Assembly: GCF_014779555.2 (NCBI RefSeq)
Contig: NZ_CP094357.1
Location: forward strand, 2,914,001 to 2,978,000
Source: Lysobacter capsici
GTDB taxonomy: Bacteria; Pseudomonadota; Gammaproteobacteria; Xanthomonadales; Xanthomonadaceae
Length of the DNA: 64,000 bases
Direction: 5' to 3'
Below the pieces are notes generated by a model. The model made no database searches. It was not told where the DNA came from and worked only from the letters and a program-made list of their open reading frames with translations. Below, in pieces: positions 7,538-16,345 of this stretch (positions are counted from its first letter, which is position 1; each line of letters begins with the position of its first letter). Made by a program: the position numbers and the translations under genes.

Positions 7538-9745
7538 ATGAGCGAAGAAGGCAAGGTCGTCGGAATCAATATCCGCCGAGAAGCGACCAGCAACAGCGAC
7601 AAACTCGGCATCCTGCCCCGGGGCGCGCGTGTTGAAGTCGGCGAGCGTTCGCCGAATGGCAAATGGGCGAAGATCGCCAAGCTGCTGGAAGGTGAGATCG
7701 CGCCGGCCATCAAGGACGGCGCCGTCGATCCCGCCGCGAGCGCCGGCTGGATCTTCCTCGCCGAACTCGATCCCGAGCCCGGCGATCCCCTGGCATTCGA
7801 TTCCATCGTGGTCCTGGAAAAACCCGCGCCGATCGCCGCGGGAACCCTGATCGGCTACATCGGCGAGTACCAGCAGTTCTACGATGCGCAGCCGGTGGCC
7901 AAACGCGGCTGGCGTCCTCTTCTGCATCTGGAGGTCTTCGGCGGCGACGACGTGCCGAAGTTCATCGAGGACAGCAGGCGGTACGCCGCGACGTTGCCGG
8001 CGGGCAGCGGCAGCCTGTTCGTCGTCGATGTCGGCGCGAAAATGGTCTACCCGAGCAAGCCGCAGCTGACCCTCGGCGCGGGCGAGCGCGTGGTCGAGGC
8101 CGCCGGCTCGGCCAAGGAGGGCCGCTGGGCCAAGGTCACCCGGGTCAAACTGGAATTGCGCGAACGCGAGGCGCTGGGCGCGTACAACGGCCAGACCAAG
8201 ACCTACGCCAAGGGTGGCGCCTGGACCGGCTGGTTCGTAGGGGCCAAGGACGCCGACCGCACCCGTAACGAGGCGGAAGCGAAGAGCAAGAAATACACGC
8301 GTCGCGAGGTGCAGGTGCCGATGGGCGAACCGCTGTGGGTCGAACGTGCGAAATGGCGCGAGGGCACGCAGCAGGAGCACCTGGCCAAGCAACTGCCTGC
8401 CTGGAGCGCATTTCCGCTGGAGCTCAAGAACGCGCAGGCGCCTACGGTCGGCATCGCGCGCGTCCTGTCCAAGGAAGAGCTCGAATCGGTGCCGGGCGTG
8501 GACCAGGCCACCGGCCCGGACGGCACCCGCTGGTGGCGCCTTAACGCCCGCACTTCCAGCACCGAGGCCACCGGCAACATGATCGCAACCGGCTGGGTCT
8601 GCGAGAAGGGGTTGGACAAGGTGTCCTGGCAGTCGCCCTGGGCGTGGCCGGGATTCGAGGTGGTCGAGGAGGGCGGCATCGAGCCCATGGACATGCTGGC
8701 CAGCATGCTCCACCGGCTCGGCCAGGCCAAGCCGGGCGAGGGCGTGGACTTCAAGGCGCGCGCGGACAAGGTCGACAACAGCAAGCTGGTGCGCAAGCTC
8801 TATGAAATCATTGATCAGAACCGAAACGGGGTGTTCGACGCGACCGAGTTGCGCAAGGTCAACGAGCTGCCGTTGATGGCCGAATCGCTGTCGCGCCTGA
8901 TCGCTGGTTACGAGACCGAATGGGGCGGCGACATGGCGAAATGGAACGCGCTCGACCCGATCATGCTCGACGGCAAGACCGAGTGGCAGGCGGAGAAGAT
9001 CCGCATCGACAAGTTGCGGTGGTGGCCGCAGGTGGCCACGAAAGTGAAGGGGTTTCCCGCCAAGCCGCTTGCGTTCCACTTTCATCCCGTGGGTCTTATC
9101 GCCAACTTTCTCAACGTGGCGCGCGGCGGCGGCCTGGACGACCTGGTGCGCCGGATCGGCGACATCATCGCGCATGGCGAAGGCGACTATGAGTCCTACA
9201 ACTCCGGTACCAAGGGAGTGAAAAAGGGCAAGGTCGGGCATTCATTCCCGCACCCACCCGCGGGCACCGTAACCAGCAAGACGATCAATCAGATTCTCGC
9301 CACCGATCCGTTGTCCGGCACCGACAAGGACCGGATGTTCGCGACCGGCAAGTACCAGACCACGCTCGACACCCTGCGGCTGGCCAAGACGGCGATGAAA
9401 CTCAGCGGCAACGAGCGTTACGATGCGGCCATGCAGGAGCGCGTATTCCGCGAATACCTGATCTACAAGGCCGGCGGCGGCGCCCTGGCGCGATTCGTCT
9501 TCGACGGCAAGGGCACCTTCGAGGACGCGCAGTACGCGGCCGCGCAGGAGTGGGCTTCGATCGCGGCGCCGAACGGGCGGGCGATCACCAGTACGGTGAA
9601 GACCGATGAGAAGGGCAAGAAGACCATCGTCAAGCGCACCTCCGACGGAACCCTGTCCTACTACGAAAGTGCGGCAAATCACGCCAATCAGAAGTCGACG
9701 AGCAATTTGCGCGCGATACTGAAGGAAATCTCCCAGCTTCGATGA
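7538..9745 (+). CDS. T6SS cargo: SH3-like / EF-hand / lysozyme-like effector
   Basis: 735 residues, no signal peptide. Residues 7-50 resemble a bacterial SH3 domain (NIRREATSNSDKLGILPRG). Residues about 100-140 (GTLIGYIGEY ... LLHLEVF, H130) look like the closing half of an M23-like fold whose opening half is in the previous gene. A perfect 12-residue EF-hand calcium loop lies at 426-437 (DQNRNGVFDATE). The C-terminal third has lysozyme/muramidase character: AHGEGDYESYN (Glu548 is the best catalytic candidate) followed by a helical region with TGKYQTTLDTL. It probably cleaves peptidoglycan glycan strands; the activity is inferred. It starts 56 bases after the M23 gene with a weak ribosome site and overlaps the next gene by ATGA. 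Confidence 0.7.
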   Translation: MSEEGKVVGINIRREATSNSDKLGILPRGARVEVGERSPNGKWAKIAKLLEGEIAPAIKDGAVDPAASAGWIFLAELDPEPGDPLAFDSIVVLEKPAPIAAGTLIGYIGEYQQFYDAQPVAKRGWRPLLHLEVFGGDDVPKFIEDSRRYAATLPAGSGSLFVVDVGAKMVYPSKPQLTLGAGERVVEAAGSAKEGRWAKVTRVKLELREREALGAYNGQTKTYAKGGAWTGWFVGAKDADRTRNEAEAKSKKYTRREVQVPMGEPLWVERAKWREGTQQEHLAKQLPAWSAFPLELKNAQAPTVGIARVLSKEELESVPGVDQATGPDGTRWWRLNARTSSTEATGNMIATGWVCEKGLDKVSWQSPWAWPGFEVVEEGGIEPMDMLASMLHRLGQAKPGEGVDFKARADKVDNSKLVRKLYEIIDQNRNGVFDATELRKVNELPLMAESLSRLIAGYETEWGGDMAKWNALDPIMLDGKTEWQAEKIRIDKLRWWPQVATKVKGFPAKPLAFHFHPVGLIANFLNVARGGGLDDLVRRIGDIIAHGEGDYESYNSGTKGVKKGKVGHSFPHPPAGTVTSKTINQILATDPLSGTDKDRMFATGKYQTTLDTLRLAKTAMKLSGNERYDAAMQERVFREYLIYKAGGGALARFVFDGKGTFEDAQYAAAQEWASIAAPNGRAITSTVKTDEKGKKTIVKRTSDGTLSYYESAANHANQKSTSNLRAILKEISQLR

Positions 9746-10320
9746 TCGGGCCCGACATGAAAGCCAAGCTTGCCCTAGCCCTGCTGTTTTGCCTCGTCGC
9801 GCCCGGTTGCAGCGGGCAGGAGGGCGCCGCCGAGCGCTTGGCCGCCGAACGGCCCGTCGCGGAGCAGCCGGCCTCGGAGCCGTCGCCCATCCCGGCCAAG
9901 GTCAGGCTGGAAATGGGCTATCGCAGCGAAGGCTGTTCGTTCCAGTACAGCCCGGTGGATTTCTGCGACGAACGACACCTCGCGCTGATCGACGAAGCGA
10001 TCACCAAGCGCAAGCCGGATTTCAACCGGCGCTACATTCTCTTGACCATTCCCGAATGGCCGCAGTACCACCAGAGCTCGATCGTAGCGATCGATCCGGC
10101 GACCCGTACGGCCTATCCGCTGCCGATCGATGCGTACTCCGGCCCCAAGGGTGAGTCGGGCGATCCGACGACCGTGGGCAAGCTGACCTATGGAGTGGAC
10201 GGCGAGGAAGTCTGTATCGAGGGAGCTATCCTCGCCTACAAGACGATCAAGGACGGGAAGTTCTGCTTCACTTTGCAGGCAGAACGGTTCACCGGATACA
10301 AGACCGCCTACATGGAGTGA
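9742..10320 (+). CDS. Putative lipoprotein, candidate immunity for the lysozyme-like effector
   Basis: 192 residues from ATG 9742, whose ATGA overlaps the stop of the effector gene; ATG 9757 (MKAKLAL) is an alternative that gives a more normal signal peptide. A hydrophobic stretch ends in APGC, so Cys23 is probably lipidated, and an Ala/Glu/Pro linker follows. The mature part carries four further cysteines (EGCSF, DFCDE, EEVCIE, KFCFT), suggesting disulfides. The family is not recognised. Tight coupling to a probable muramidase makes a periplasmic inhibitor the simplest reading; this is inference from position and localisation. Confidence 0.6.
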   Translation: MIGPDMKAKLALALLFCLVAPGCSGQEGAAERLAAERPVAEQPASEPSPIPAKVRLEMGYRSEGCSFQYSPVDFCDERHLALIDEAITKRKPDFNRRYILLTIPEWPQYHQSSIVAIDPATRTAYPLPIDAYSGPKGESGDPTTVGKLTYGVDGEEVCIEGAILAYKTIKDGKFCFTLQAERFTGYKTAYME

Positions 10321-10545
10321 TCGAAAGCCAGAAGTCGCCGCTCAGCCGTGGCCATCGCGACTTTGGCGATGGTCGAGCGGCGGGTGGCCGCAATAGGTTC
10401 GAACCGGTCAAAAAGGCGAGGCCCTACCGGTTTTCATGTGTTTATTGGTCAGCAGGTGCTACGGGGGCCTTGCGACGTTCGGTCGAAGAGGCCGGTAAGC
10501 GAACGAGGCGACCCGGAGGCGGCGCCATTCGCGACCGTCGTAGGT

Positions 10546-11082
10546 TTACTCCAGATGCGCGCGATGGCCGATCGGACGCCCGATGTCAGGATCTATGTCC
10601 TTCTGCGGTAGGAATTCGATCCGGATGTTTTTCCCTTGCTCCCAGTAGGCGGCGCCGCCGTCCTGCATCTGACTGCATACGCGTGCGTTCTTCTGGTCGA
10701 AGAACTTGAAGTAGAAGTTGTCCATGCCGCCGTCCCTGAACAGATCGCTGCTCGGAAGGACCTCGACCGTGTTCGAGTACTTGCCGTGGTAGAGCGGCGT
10801 CTCGCCGGATCGGGTGGAATAAACGGAAATCAGGACGTCCTGGGCGGACGCGCTGTCGATATTGAAACTGATCTTCTTCGCCTGGCCGCCTTCCGTCGCG
10901 CGCGCGACACCCTTGGAAGCCTCTTCCTTCAGCAGTTCGTCGAACTCGCCGCGGCCGAGCTGTTGGCAGCGAATGACCTGAAACTCATCCAGTTTCATCG
11001 ATTTTTCCCTTGAGCATGAGATCGCCATTGTCGCCGCGAGGACGGCAATCGCAAGGCTGTGGATGGCTCGGGTCGCCGTCAT
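10546..11082 (-). CDS. Putative lipoprotein, candidate immunity for the vgrG-2 cargo
   Basis: 178 residues from the start at 11082, chosen because it gives a clean signal peptide (MTATRAIHSLAIAV...) ending at AIS-Cys23. The start overlaps the stop of the upstream effector-like gene by ATGA, so the two are translationally coupled. The mature protein includes RCQQLGRGEFDELL and a beta-rich region (DVLISVYSTRSG). No family was recognised. It is the last gene of the minus-strand run vgrG-2, effector candidate, lipoprotein. A role as immunity protein fits the pattern of the other two VgrG islands, each of which also ends in an exported small protein. Confidence 0.55.
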   Translation of the reverse strand: MTATRAIHSLAIAVLAATMAISCSREKSMKLDEFQVIRCQQLGRGEFDELLKEEASKGVARATEGGQAKKISFNIDSASAQDVLISVYSTRSGETPLYHGKYSNTVEVLPSSDLFRDGGMDNFYFKFFDQKNARVCSQMQDGGAAYWEQGKNIRIEFLPQKDIDPDIGRPIGHRAHLE

Positions 11083-12074
11083 TTTTTCTTGGCCTCGGCC
11101 TCTGCTTTGGCCCGTTTCGCGGATACGAATCTGCGCATGTCGGTCGGAAGTCCTTTTGGCGAATCGGCCGCGGTGGGAAAGACCCGGCCGCCCTGCTTGC
11201 GCCATAGCGCGTAGTTGTCGGTACCTTCGCCGATGGCGCCGCGTTCGAAGTAGCCGAAAATCCCGGTGGAACCATTGTCGGCCAGGCCCGGATGGGGCAA
11301 CGCCTCGTGTTCCGGCGGAAGATCGACGATCAGCGTATCGTCCTTCCGCGTATCGCGCGTGGACTTCAACGTGGAGGCGATGCCGGCAGATTGCGCCTTG
11401 GCTCTGAGTACGTCGCCATAGAATGTCCGCCGCAGATAAGCATGGACTTCGATGTCGAAGTGATCGGCCAGTTTCTGCGCCAGGCTGTTTTGCGGCGCGG
11501 CCTCGCTTTCGTTGTTGAAGCCGCGTTTCCAGTCCTCGACGGATACGCCGGTGCGGCAGGCGTAGGAGAACAGCCGTCCGTCGCGGGTGAATGCGGTCGA
11601 GGATACGGATTTCATGAGTTTTTCGTCGAAATCGATAGCCGTGGCGCCGTCGTAGTTCAAGGATATCTTGCCGACGATACCGTGCGAGAAGAAGGCGACG
11701 TCCTGAAGCTTGTGATTTTCGCGGTCTTCGTTGAGCAGCGTGGCGATGTCGGCTTGCTTGGTGATCTTTTGTATCTTGCAGTTATGGTTTTGCGCCAGGT
11801 AGTCCAACGTCAGCTTTTCGAACCTGACATAGCCGTTGTCGACATAGGCCAGCGTGGTCTTGTCCGCGGTCCTGAAGAGCTGATTGTGCTTGGCGATGCG
11901 GTACGACGCGGCGATGAACATCATCTTCAGCCAGAAGCTGTCGTAGTTCATTTCGGAGCCGACGAAGATCACGTTCTCGCGAAGGGGCTTCTTGATCTCG
12001 ACTTCTTTTCTTTGCTTGTTCTCGAGCGGGCTGGTTTGCGAGTCGCCCTCTTTCTTCCAGTTCGGAGTGTCCAT
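11079..12074 (-). CDS. Candidate T6SS effector with a caspase-like (clan CD) His/Cys signature
   Basis: 331 residues, no signal peptide, Lys-rich at both ends. I do not recognise a named family. Two short conserved-looking strands stand out: hydrophobic-SHG (AFFSHG, His131) and 42 residues later hydrophobic-ACRTG (FSYACRTG, Cys173). A hydrophobic strand ending in SHG followed by another ending in AC is the hallmark of clan CD cysteine peptidases (caspases, CHAT, gingipain types). The gene starts 4 bases downstream of the vgrG-2 stop and overlaps a lipoprotein gene by ATGA, so it is almost certainly VgrG-2 cargo. Base composition is visibly less GC-rich than its neighbours. The peptidase call is inference. 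Confidence 0.5.
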   Translation of the reverse strand: MDTPNWKKEGDSQTSPLENKQRKEVEIKKPLRENVIFVGSEMNYDSFWLKMMFIAASYRIAKHNQLFRTADKTTLAYVDNGYVRFEKLTLDYLAQNHNCKIQKITKQADIATLLNEDRENHKLQDVAFFSHGIVGKISLNYDGATAIDFDEKLMKSVSSTAFTRDGRLFSYACRTGVSVEDWKRGFNNESEAAPQNSLAQKLADHFDIEVHAYLRRTFYGDVLRAKAQSAGIASTLKSTRDTRKDDTLIVDLPPEHEALPHPGLADNGSTGIFGYFERGAIGEGTDNYALWRKQGGRVFPTAADSPKGLPTDMRRFVSAKRAKAEAEAKKK

Positions 12075-12077
12075 TCT

Positions 12078-15000
12078 TCAGCGCTCGCTCACGAGTTCGA
12101 TCTTGAGGCCTTCGACCTCGGGACTGGCGACGACATGGGTGTGCCCGCGCTCATCCGTGACGCCTTCCTCCACGGAACCGTCGGCGCGAATGATCCTGTA
12201 AGCCTCGTTGCGCAAAGGTTGCTTGGTGCGTTGATCGAGCAGGATGAATCCTTCGTCGAAACGCTTCGGCCGTGTGTCGGGCAGCTTTGCCAGCTCCGCC
12301 GCGTCGCTTTCGCCACCCTTGAATGGGTGCATCCCGGCCTTGACCGTGAAATTCCCCGGGCATTCGAAGGTGATGTTCCCGCCTTCGAGGGTGACCTGAC
12401 TTTGCCCGGCCTGCAGCACGATCTTCTGCTTGGCCAGCACGTCGATGCGGTCGTCGGTGGCGGTGACGGTGACGGATTGATCGGCCAACAGCTCCAGCGT
12501 ACCGACGTGGGCCTGCACGCTCAGCGGGCCCTGCGCGGCGATCGCGCGGACCGGGCCTTCCTGTGCGAACAAGGCGCTGTGCGCGCCGCTGACGGCGGCG
12601 AAGGTCTGGCCGGCGGCGAAGTGGGCGTCGTCGTGTGCGGTGATATGGCTGTGGCCGCTGGCGTAGGCTAGCGCGCTGGCCGGGGTGACGACACTGATGC
12701 TGTCGGGCGATTCGGCGACCAGCATCGCTCCGGCGAAGCGTTCGACCGGATCGCCACCGTGGCGGCCGCCGGCACCGGGTTTGCTGGCTGGTTGGCCGGC
12801 GACGTCGCCGTCGTACTTGCCGTTTTGGCCGGCGTCGACAGCGGTGACAAAAGCGGTCTGCTGTTCATTGCCTTTCAGCATTGGCACCTGGTTCTGGGTG
12901 GCGACGTCGTTGAGTATCTGCGCGGTTTTCTCCGCGCCCTTTAGCAAGGTTACCGCTTCGGCGATGTCGAACTGGGTCGAGCGCGCGTCGCGACGCGCGG
13001 TGGTGGACAACAACACGCCCTGGGCGGCGTGCAGGTTGCCCCAGCCGAGCGTGGCCAGGTCGAAGCCTTGTCCGCGCAACGCGCCGCGTTGGCCGTCGTT
13101 GTGCTGGATCAGATAGCCCAGCTCCAGCCGACTGTCGGCCAGGGTGGTGTGCAGGCGCTGGCGCAGTTGCCCGGGCGCGTCGTCGATCACCCATTGCTGG
13201 CGGCCGTTGCCGTCGAGCGATTGGGTGTGCAAGCCGCTGAGGGTGCCGATGTGGTTGGCCGCCGATTCCTGGCCGGCGGTGAACGGCGGGGCGACTTCGC
13301 CGTTGAACAACTGGCCGGTGATCAGCGGTTGGTCGATATCGGCGTGCAGGAACTCGACCAGCACCTCGGCGCCGATGCGCGGCAGCGCGTGGCTGCCCCA
13401 GTTCGGGCCGGCCAGCCATTCGGCGACCCGGACCCAGGTCCCGGAGGTCTCGTTGCCCGGCGCGTGGCCATCGGGATGAGCGCTGGAGCCGGCTTCGTTG
13501 GCGCCGCCGTAGGTCGGCGCCAAGCCGCGCTGCCAGGCGAACTGGATGCGCACCTGATGATCGCGGGTGACCGTATTGGCCGCGCTGGGCAGGCCGACCA
13601 CGCGCGCGGTCTGCGCGCCCGGAGCGATCGGTTTGGGCCGCACCAGCGGCACGATGGCGGTGCCGAGCGGAACGGCCAGGAAGCGATTGCGATAACTGCC
13701 GCGTTCCAGCCCGGAGGCGTCGAGGATCGCGCTGGCGTTGGAGGTGAGGTTGTTCGCGGCCAGATGCTCGACCCGCAGCGGCACGAACGCCTGACCGGAC
13801 AGGTCGGCGTGCTGGCTCAGGGTGAACGCGCGGCCCGCATCGAGGCCGCGGCCGCTGCCGGCGCCGGCGTGCAGGCGTTGCGGCAGGCGCAACGCATCCA
13901 GGCGCAGTTCGGCGGTTTTCTGTGCCTGATCGCGCTCGGCATAGCGACCGCTGCGCGGCACGCTGTAGACCTCGCGCTGCGGCAGGTTAGGCCCGGCCGC
14001 GTCGCCGATGGCGCTGGCCGAAATCGCTTCGACCTGTTCGGCCTGCCAGCTCGCGGTGCCGACCGCATCGGGCGTGGTCTGGCGCAGTTCGCTGAAGTGG
14101 CCGATCGCGTCCTCGCTTTCGGTGCTGGAGGTGCGATGGAAACGCAGCGTGTCGGGCGATGCGCTGGGTACTTCGGCCTGACGGTCGAAGATCACCAGGG
14201 TGTGGCTGGTGGCGCCGTCGCGTTGGCCCGGCTCCGAAGTTGCGTCGCCTTCGCTGTCGTCTTGCGCGTGGTCGAAACGCCAGGCCAGGCCGGCATCGGC
14301 GAGCAGGCGGGTGACGAAGTCGTAGTCGGTCTCGCGGTACTGGGTGGTGATCGCCGGCTTGGGCAGGGTCTGGGTGACGTCGAAGCGCCAGGCCGCCTGC
14401 GGATAATCGGCGAACACGCGTTCGAGCACCTGCAGCACGTCGCTGTCCTGGAAGATCAGCGCGTTGCGGCGCAACTTGAGCAGCACCAGCCAGGGTTCCA
14501 AGGTCAGCCGATAGCGCGAATAACCACCGTCGCTGCCGAGCGGCGCGGCCTGGCTGCACAGCCCGCGCCAGTGGCGATAGGAGCCGTCGGCGCGTTGCAG
14601 GCGCAGGTCGACCGGCTCGCCGATCAGCGCGGCGGTTTCCAGAAACGCCGAGGTCGAAATGCAGTCGATCTCGAAGCGGTAACTGTCGCAGACCGCTTCC
14701 TGGCCCTGGAAGCGCTCGACCAGGAACGCGCCGGGCAGGGCGGTGTCGATTTCGACCAGATACTGGCCGCCCTTGAACGCCGACGCGACGTTGCGCGCGA
14801 GCTGCTGCGGCATACGCGAGAACGCGTCCGCCTGGCGGGCGATCGGCGCGGGCATGGCGTCGTAGCGTTCGGCGTTCGCGGCGATTACCTCGTTCATCGG
14901 CGAATGCGCGCCGAACGAAGTGTCCTGCAACACCGGTGCCGCCGCGCCGGCGAGGGCGCTCTTGCCGGCGCCGATGCCCGGGTCGGCCATCTGCGCGAAC

Positions 15001-15377
15001 GAGGTCGGCACTCCCATCGCTTTCAATGCTTCCGGCGCCAGTTGCCTGGCGACGTCCTGATGGCTGGCGCCGCGCTGCAGCGACTGCAGCACCATCGCCG
15101 CGACCGGCGCGGCGGCGGCGAGTTTGCCGAGCAGGCCTTCGGTCTGAATCGCCGAAGCGGCGACCTCGACGGTCGGCATGTCGCGGGTGATCTCCGGCAG
15201 CGCGGTGCGCGCCATCGCGATCAGCTCGTCCGACAGCGCGGTCGTGTCGCCGCCGGTGCGGGCCATCGTGATCAGTTCGTCGGCCAGGGCCGAGGTCTGC
15301 GCGAACTGCGCCAGTTCCGGCGCGGCCGACGAGGCGACGGCGCCGCCCAGGGCGAAAGGACTGTAGGGATCAGTCAT
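12078..15377 (-). CDS. vgrG: VgrG spike protein (vgrG-2) with N-terminal extension and C-terminal transthyretin-like domain
   Basis: 1099 residues. The first ~195 are an unusual Ala-rich extension absent from the other two VgrGs here, with an imperfect repeat (ADELITMART / SDELIAMART). The VgrG body follows: gp27-like part with QYRETDYDFVTRLLADAG, OB-fold with WVRVAEWLAGPNWG and LPRIGAEVLVEFLHADIDQP, then a DUF2345 segment with SQVTLEGGNITFECPG. The C-terminal ~60 residues (FDEGFILLDQRTKQPLRN ... GVTDERGHTH) form a transthyretin/Ig-like domain of the kind that docks effectors on VgrG. The gene lies 182 bases after tssL on the same strand and directly precedes the caspase-like effector candidate. 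Confidence 0.92.
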   Translation of the reverse strand: MTDPYSPFALGGAVASSAAPELAQFAQTSALADELITMARTGGDTTALSDELIAMARTALPEITRDMPTVEVAASAIQTEGLLGKLAAAAPVAAMVLQSLQRGASHQDVARQLAPEALKAMGVPTSFAQMADPGIGAGKSALAGAAAPVLQDTSFGAHSPMNEVIAANAERYDAMPAPIARQADAFSRMPQQLARNVASAFKGGQYLVEIDTALPGAFLVERFQGQEAVCDSYRFEIDCISTSAFLETAALIGEPVDLRLQRADGSYRHWRGLCSQAAPLGSDGGYSRYRLTLEPWLVLLKLRRNALIFQDSDVLQVLERVFADYPQAAWRFDVTQTLPKPAITTQYRETDYDFVTRLLADAGLAWRFDHAQDDSEGDATSEPGQRDGATSHTLVIFDRQAEVPSASPDTLRFHRTSSTESEDAIGHFSELRQTTPDAVGTASWQAEQVEAISASAIGDAAGPNLPQREVYSVPRSGRYAERDQAQKTAELRLDALRLPQRLHAGAGSGRGLDAGRAFTLSQHADLSGQAFVPLRVEHLAANNLTSNASAILDASGLERGSYRNRFLAVPLGTAIVPLVRPKPIAPGAQTARVVGLPSAANTVTRDHQVRIQFAWQRGLAPTYGGANEAGSSAHPDGHAPGNETSGTWVRVAEWLAGPNWGSHALPRIGAEVLVEFLHADIDQPLITGQLFNGEVAPPFTAGQESAANHIGTLSGLHTQSLDGNGRQQWVIDDAPGQLRQRLHTTLADSRLELGYLIQHNDGQRGALRGQGFDLATLGWGNLHAAQGVLLSTTARRDARSTQFDIAEAVTLLKGAEKTAQILNDVATQNQVPMLKGNEQQTAFVTAVDAGQNGKYDGDVAGQPASKPGAGGRHGGDPVERFAGAMLVAESPDSISVVTPASALAYASGHSHITAHDDAHFAAGQTFAAVSGAHSALFAQEGPVRAIAAQGPLSVQAHVGTLELLADQSVTVTATDDRIDVLAKQKIVLQAGQSQVTLEGGNITFECPGNFTVKAGMHPFKGGESDAAELAKLPDTRPKRFDEGFILLDQRTKQPLRNEAYRIIRADGSVEEGVTDERGHTHVVASPEVEGLKIELVSER

Positions 15378-15559
15378 GGCGCGCGACTCCCGGCGCGGCG
15401 TCGCCGCCGTCCATCAAGCGGTGTCGAGGGCGCGCGGCCAGGATCGAAGCGGCTGCGGCGGGGGCCGCGCGGAACATGCGGGCCCGGCGCGAAGGTCGAC
15501 CCTGCGAGCGTGTGCGTTCGATTTTGGGGATATCCATATCCGTTTCACCAGGTTGTTCG

Positions 15560-16345
15560 TCAGGGCAAGGTGATCGTCAGCTGCGCTGTGTCGGCCGGCA
15601 TCTGCACCACGTTGTTGTACTGCGCGAGTTGCTGATTGGTCTGGCGCGCGGCCAGCGTGCTGAAGGCCAGGAACGCCAGTACCGCGCCGACGCCGACGAT
15701 CGCCACCGGCGCCCAGATCGGCGTGATCTTGCGCAAGGCGTGCTGGATGCGGTCGGGCGGCGCCCAGTGCGGCGCGAAGGGCGCGCGCTTGCCCTTGAGA
15801 TAGGCGATTTCGTCGCCCAGGCGCGCGGTCAGGTAGCCGAGCTTCTCCGGCCCTTCCAGGCGGTATTTGCCCTCGAAGCCGAGCAGCAGGCAGTAGTAAT
15901 AGACCTCAAGCGACGGCAGCCGCGGCGCGCCTTGCGAACGCAGCTGTTCGAGCCGATCGAAGAAGTGCTCGCCGGCGAGGTGTTCGCCGAACAGGCGCAA
16001 CTGCAGCGGATTGCGTTCCCACTCTTCACGCAGTTCGGACGGCTGCGACAGCATCGCTTCGTCGAGCGCGGCGCAGAACGCGTACTTGGCCGCGTACACG
16101 TCTTCCGAGCCGATGCCGAGCTTGACCGCGCCGCGCTCGGTAGTGTCGAGAAAACGCCGGATCGATTCGACGAACGGGGTTTCCGAACTCGGCAACTGGC
16201 CGCGCTTGAGCAGCATCAGCAGGTAGAAGCCGTCGGACATCAGGTCGAGCAGGCTGCGCGCCGGCGCGCCGGCGGCCGGCGGCGCGGCCAGGTTCGGACC
16301 CAGCGACGGCATGCCTTGCGGGATCGGGGGTTGGGGATAGTTCAT
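15560..16345 (-). CDS. tssL: T6SS membrane complex protein TssL (DotU/IcmH)
   Basis: 261 residues. A cytoplasmic DotU domain (LMSDGFYLLMLLKRG, then KYAFCAALDEAMLSQP, FFDRLEQL, YYYCLLLGFEGKYR) is followed by one transmembrane helix near the C-terminus (about 210-230, WAPVAIVGVGAVLAFLAF). The short tail after it carries no OmpA-type peptidoglycan-binding domain. TssL joins TssM and TssJ in the inner-membrane anchor of the secretion machine. Its ATG overlaps the tssK stop (ATGA), so the two are coupled. Confidence 0.93.
   Translation of the reverse strand: MNYPQPPIPQGMPSLGPNLAAPPAAGAPARSLLDLMSDGFYLLMLLKRGQLPSSETPFVESIRRFLDTTERGAVKLGIGSEDVYAAKYAFCAALDEAMLSQPSELREEWERNPLQLRLFGEHLAGEHFFDRLEQLRSQGAPRLPSLEVYYYCLLLGFEGKYRLEGPEKLGYLTARLGDEIAYLKGKRAPFAPHWAPPDRIQHALRKITPIWAPVAIVGVGAVLAFLAFSTLAARQTNQQLAQYNNVVQMPADTAQLTITLP

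Noticed and set aside
10381-10440. Terminator between the convergent lipoprotein genes (GAACCGG ... CCGGTTTTC)
   Set aside because: The stem is only 6-7 bp with a loop of about 20 bases; not listed as a feature.
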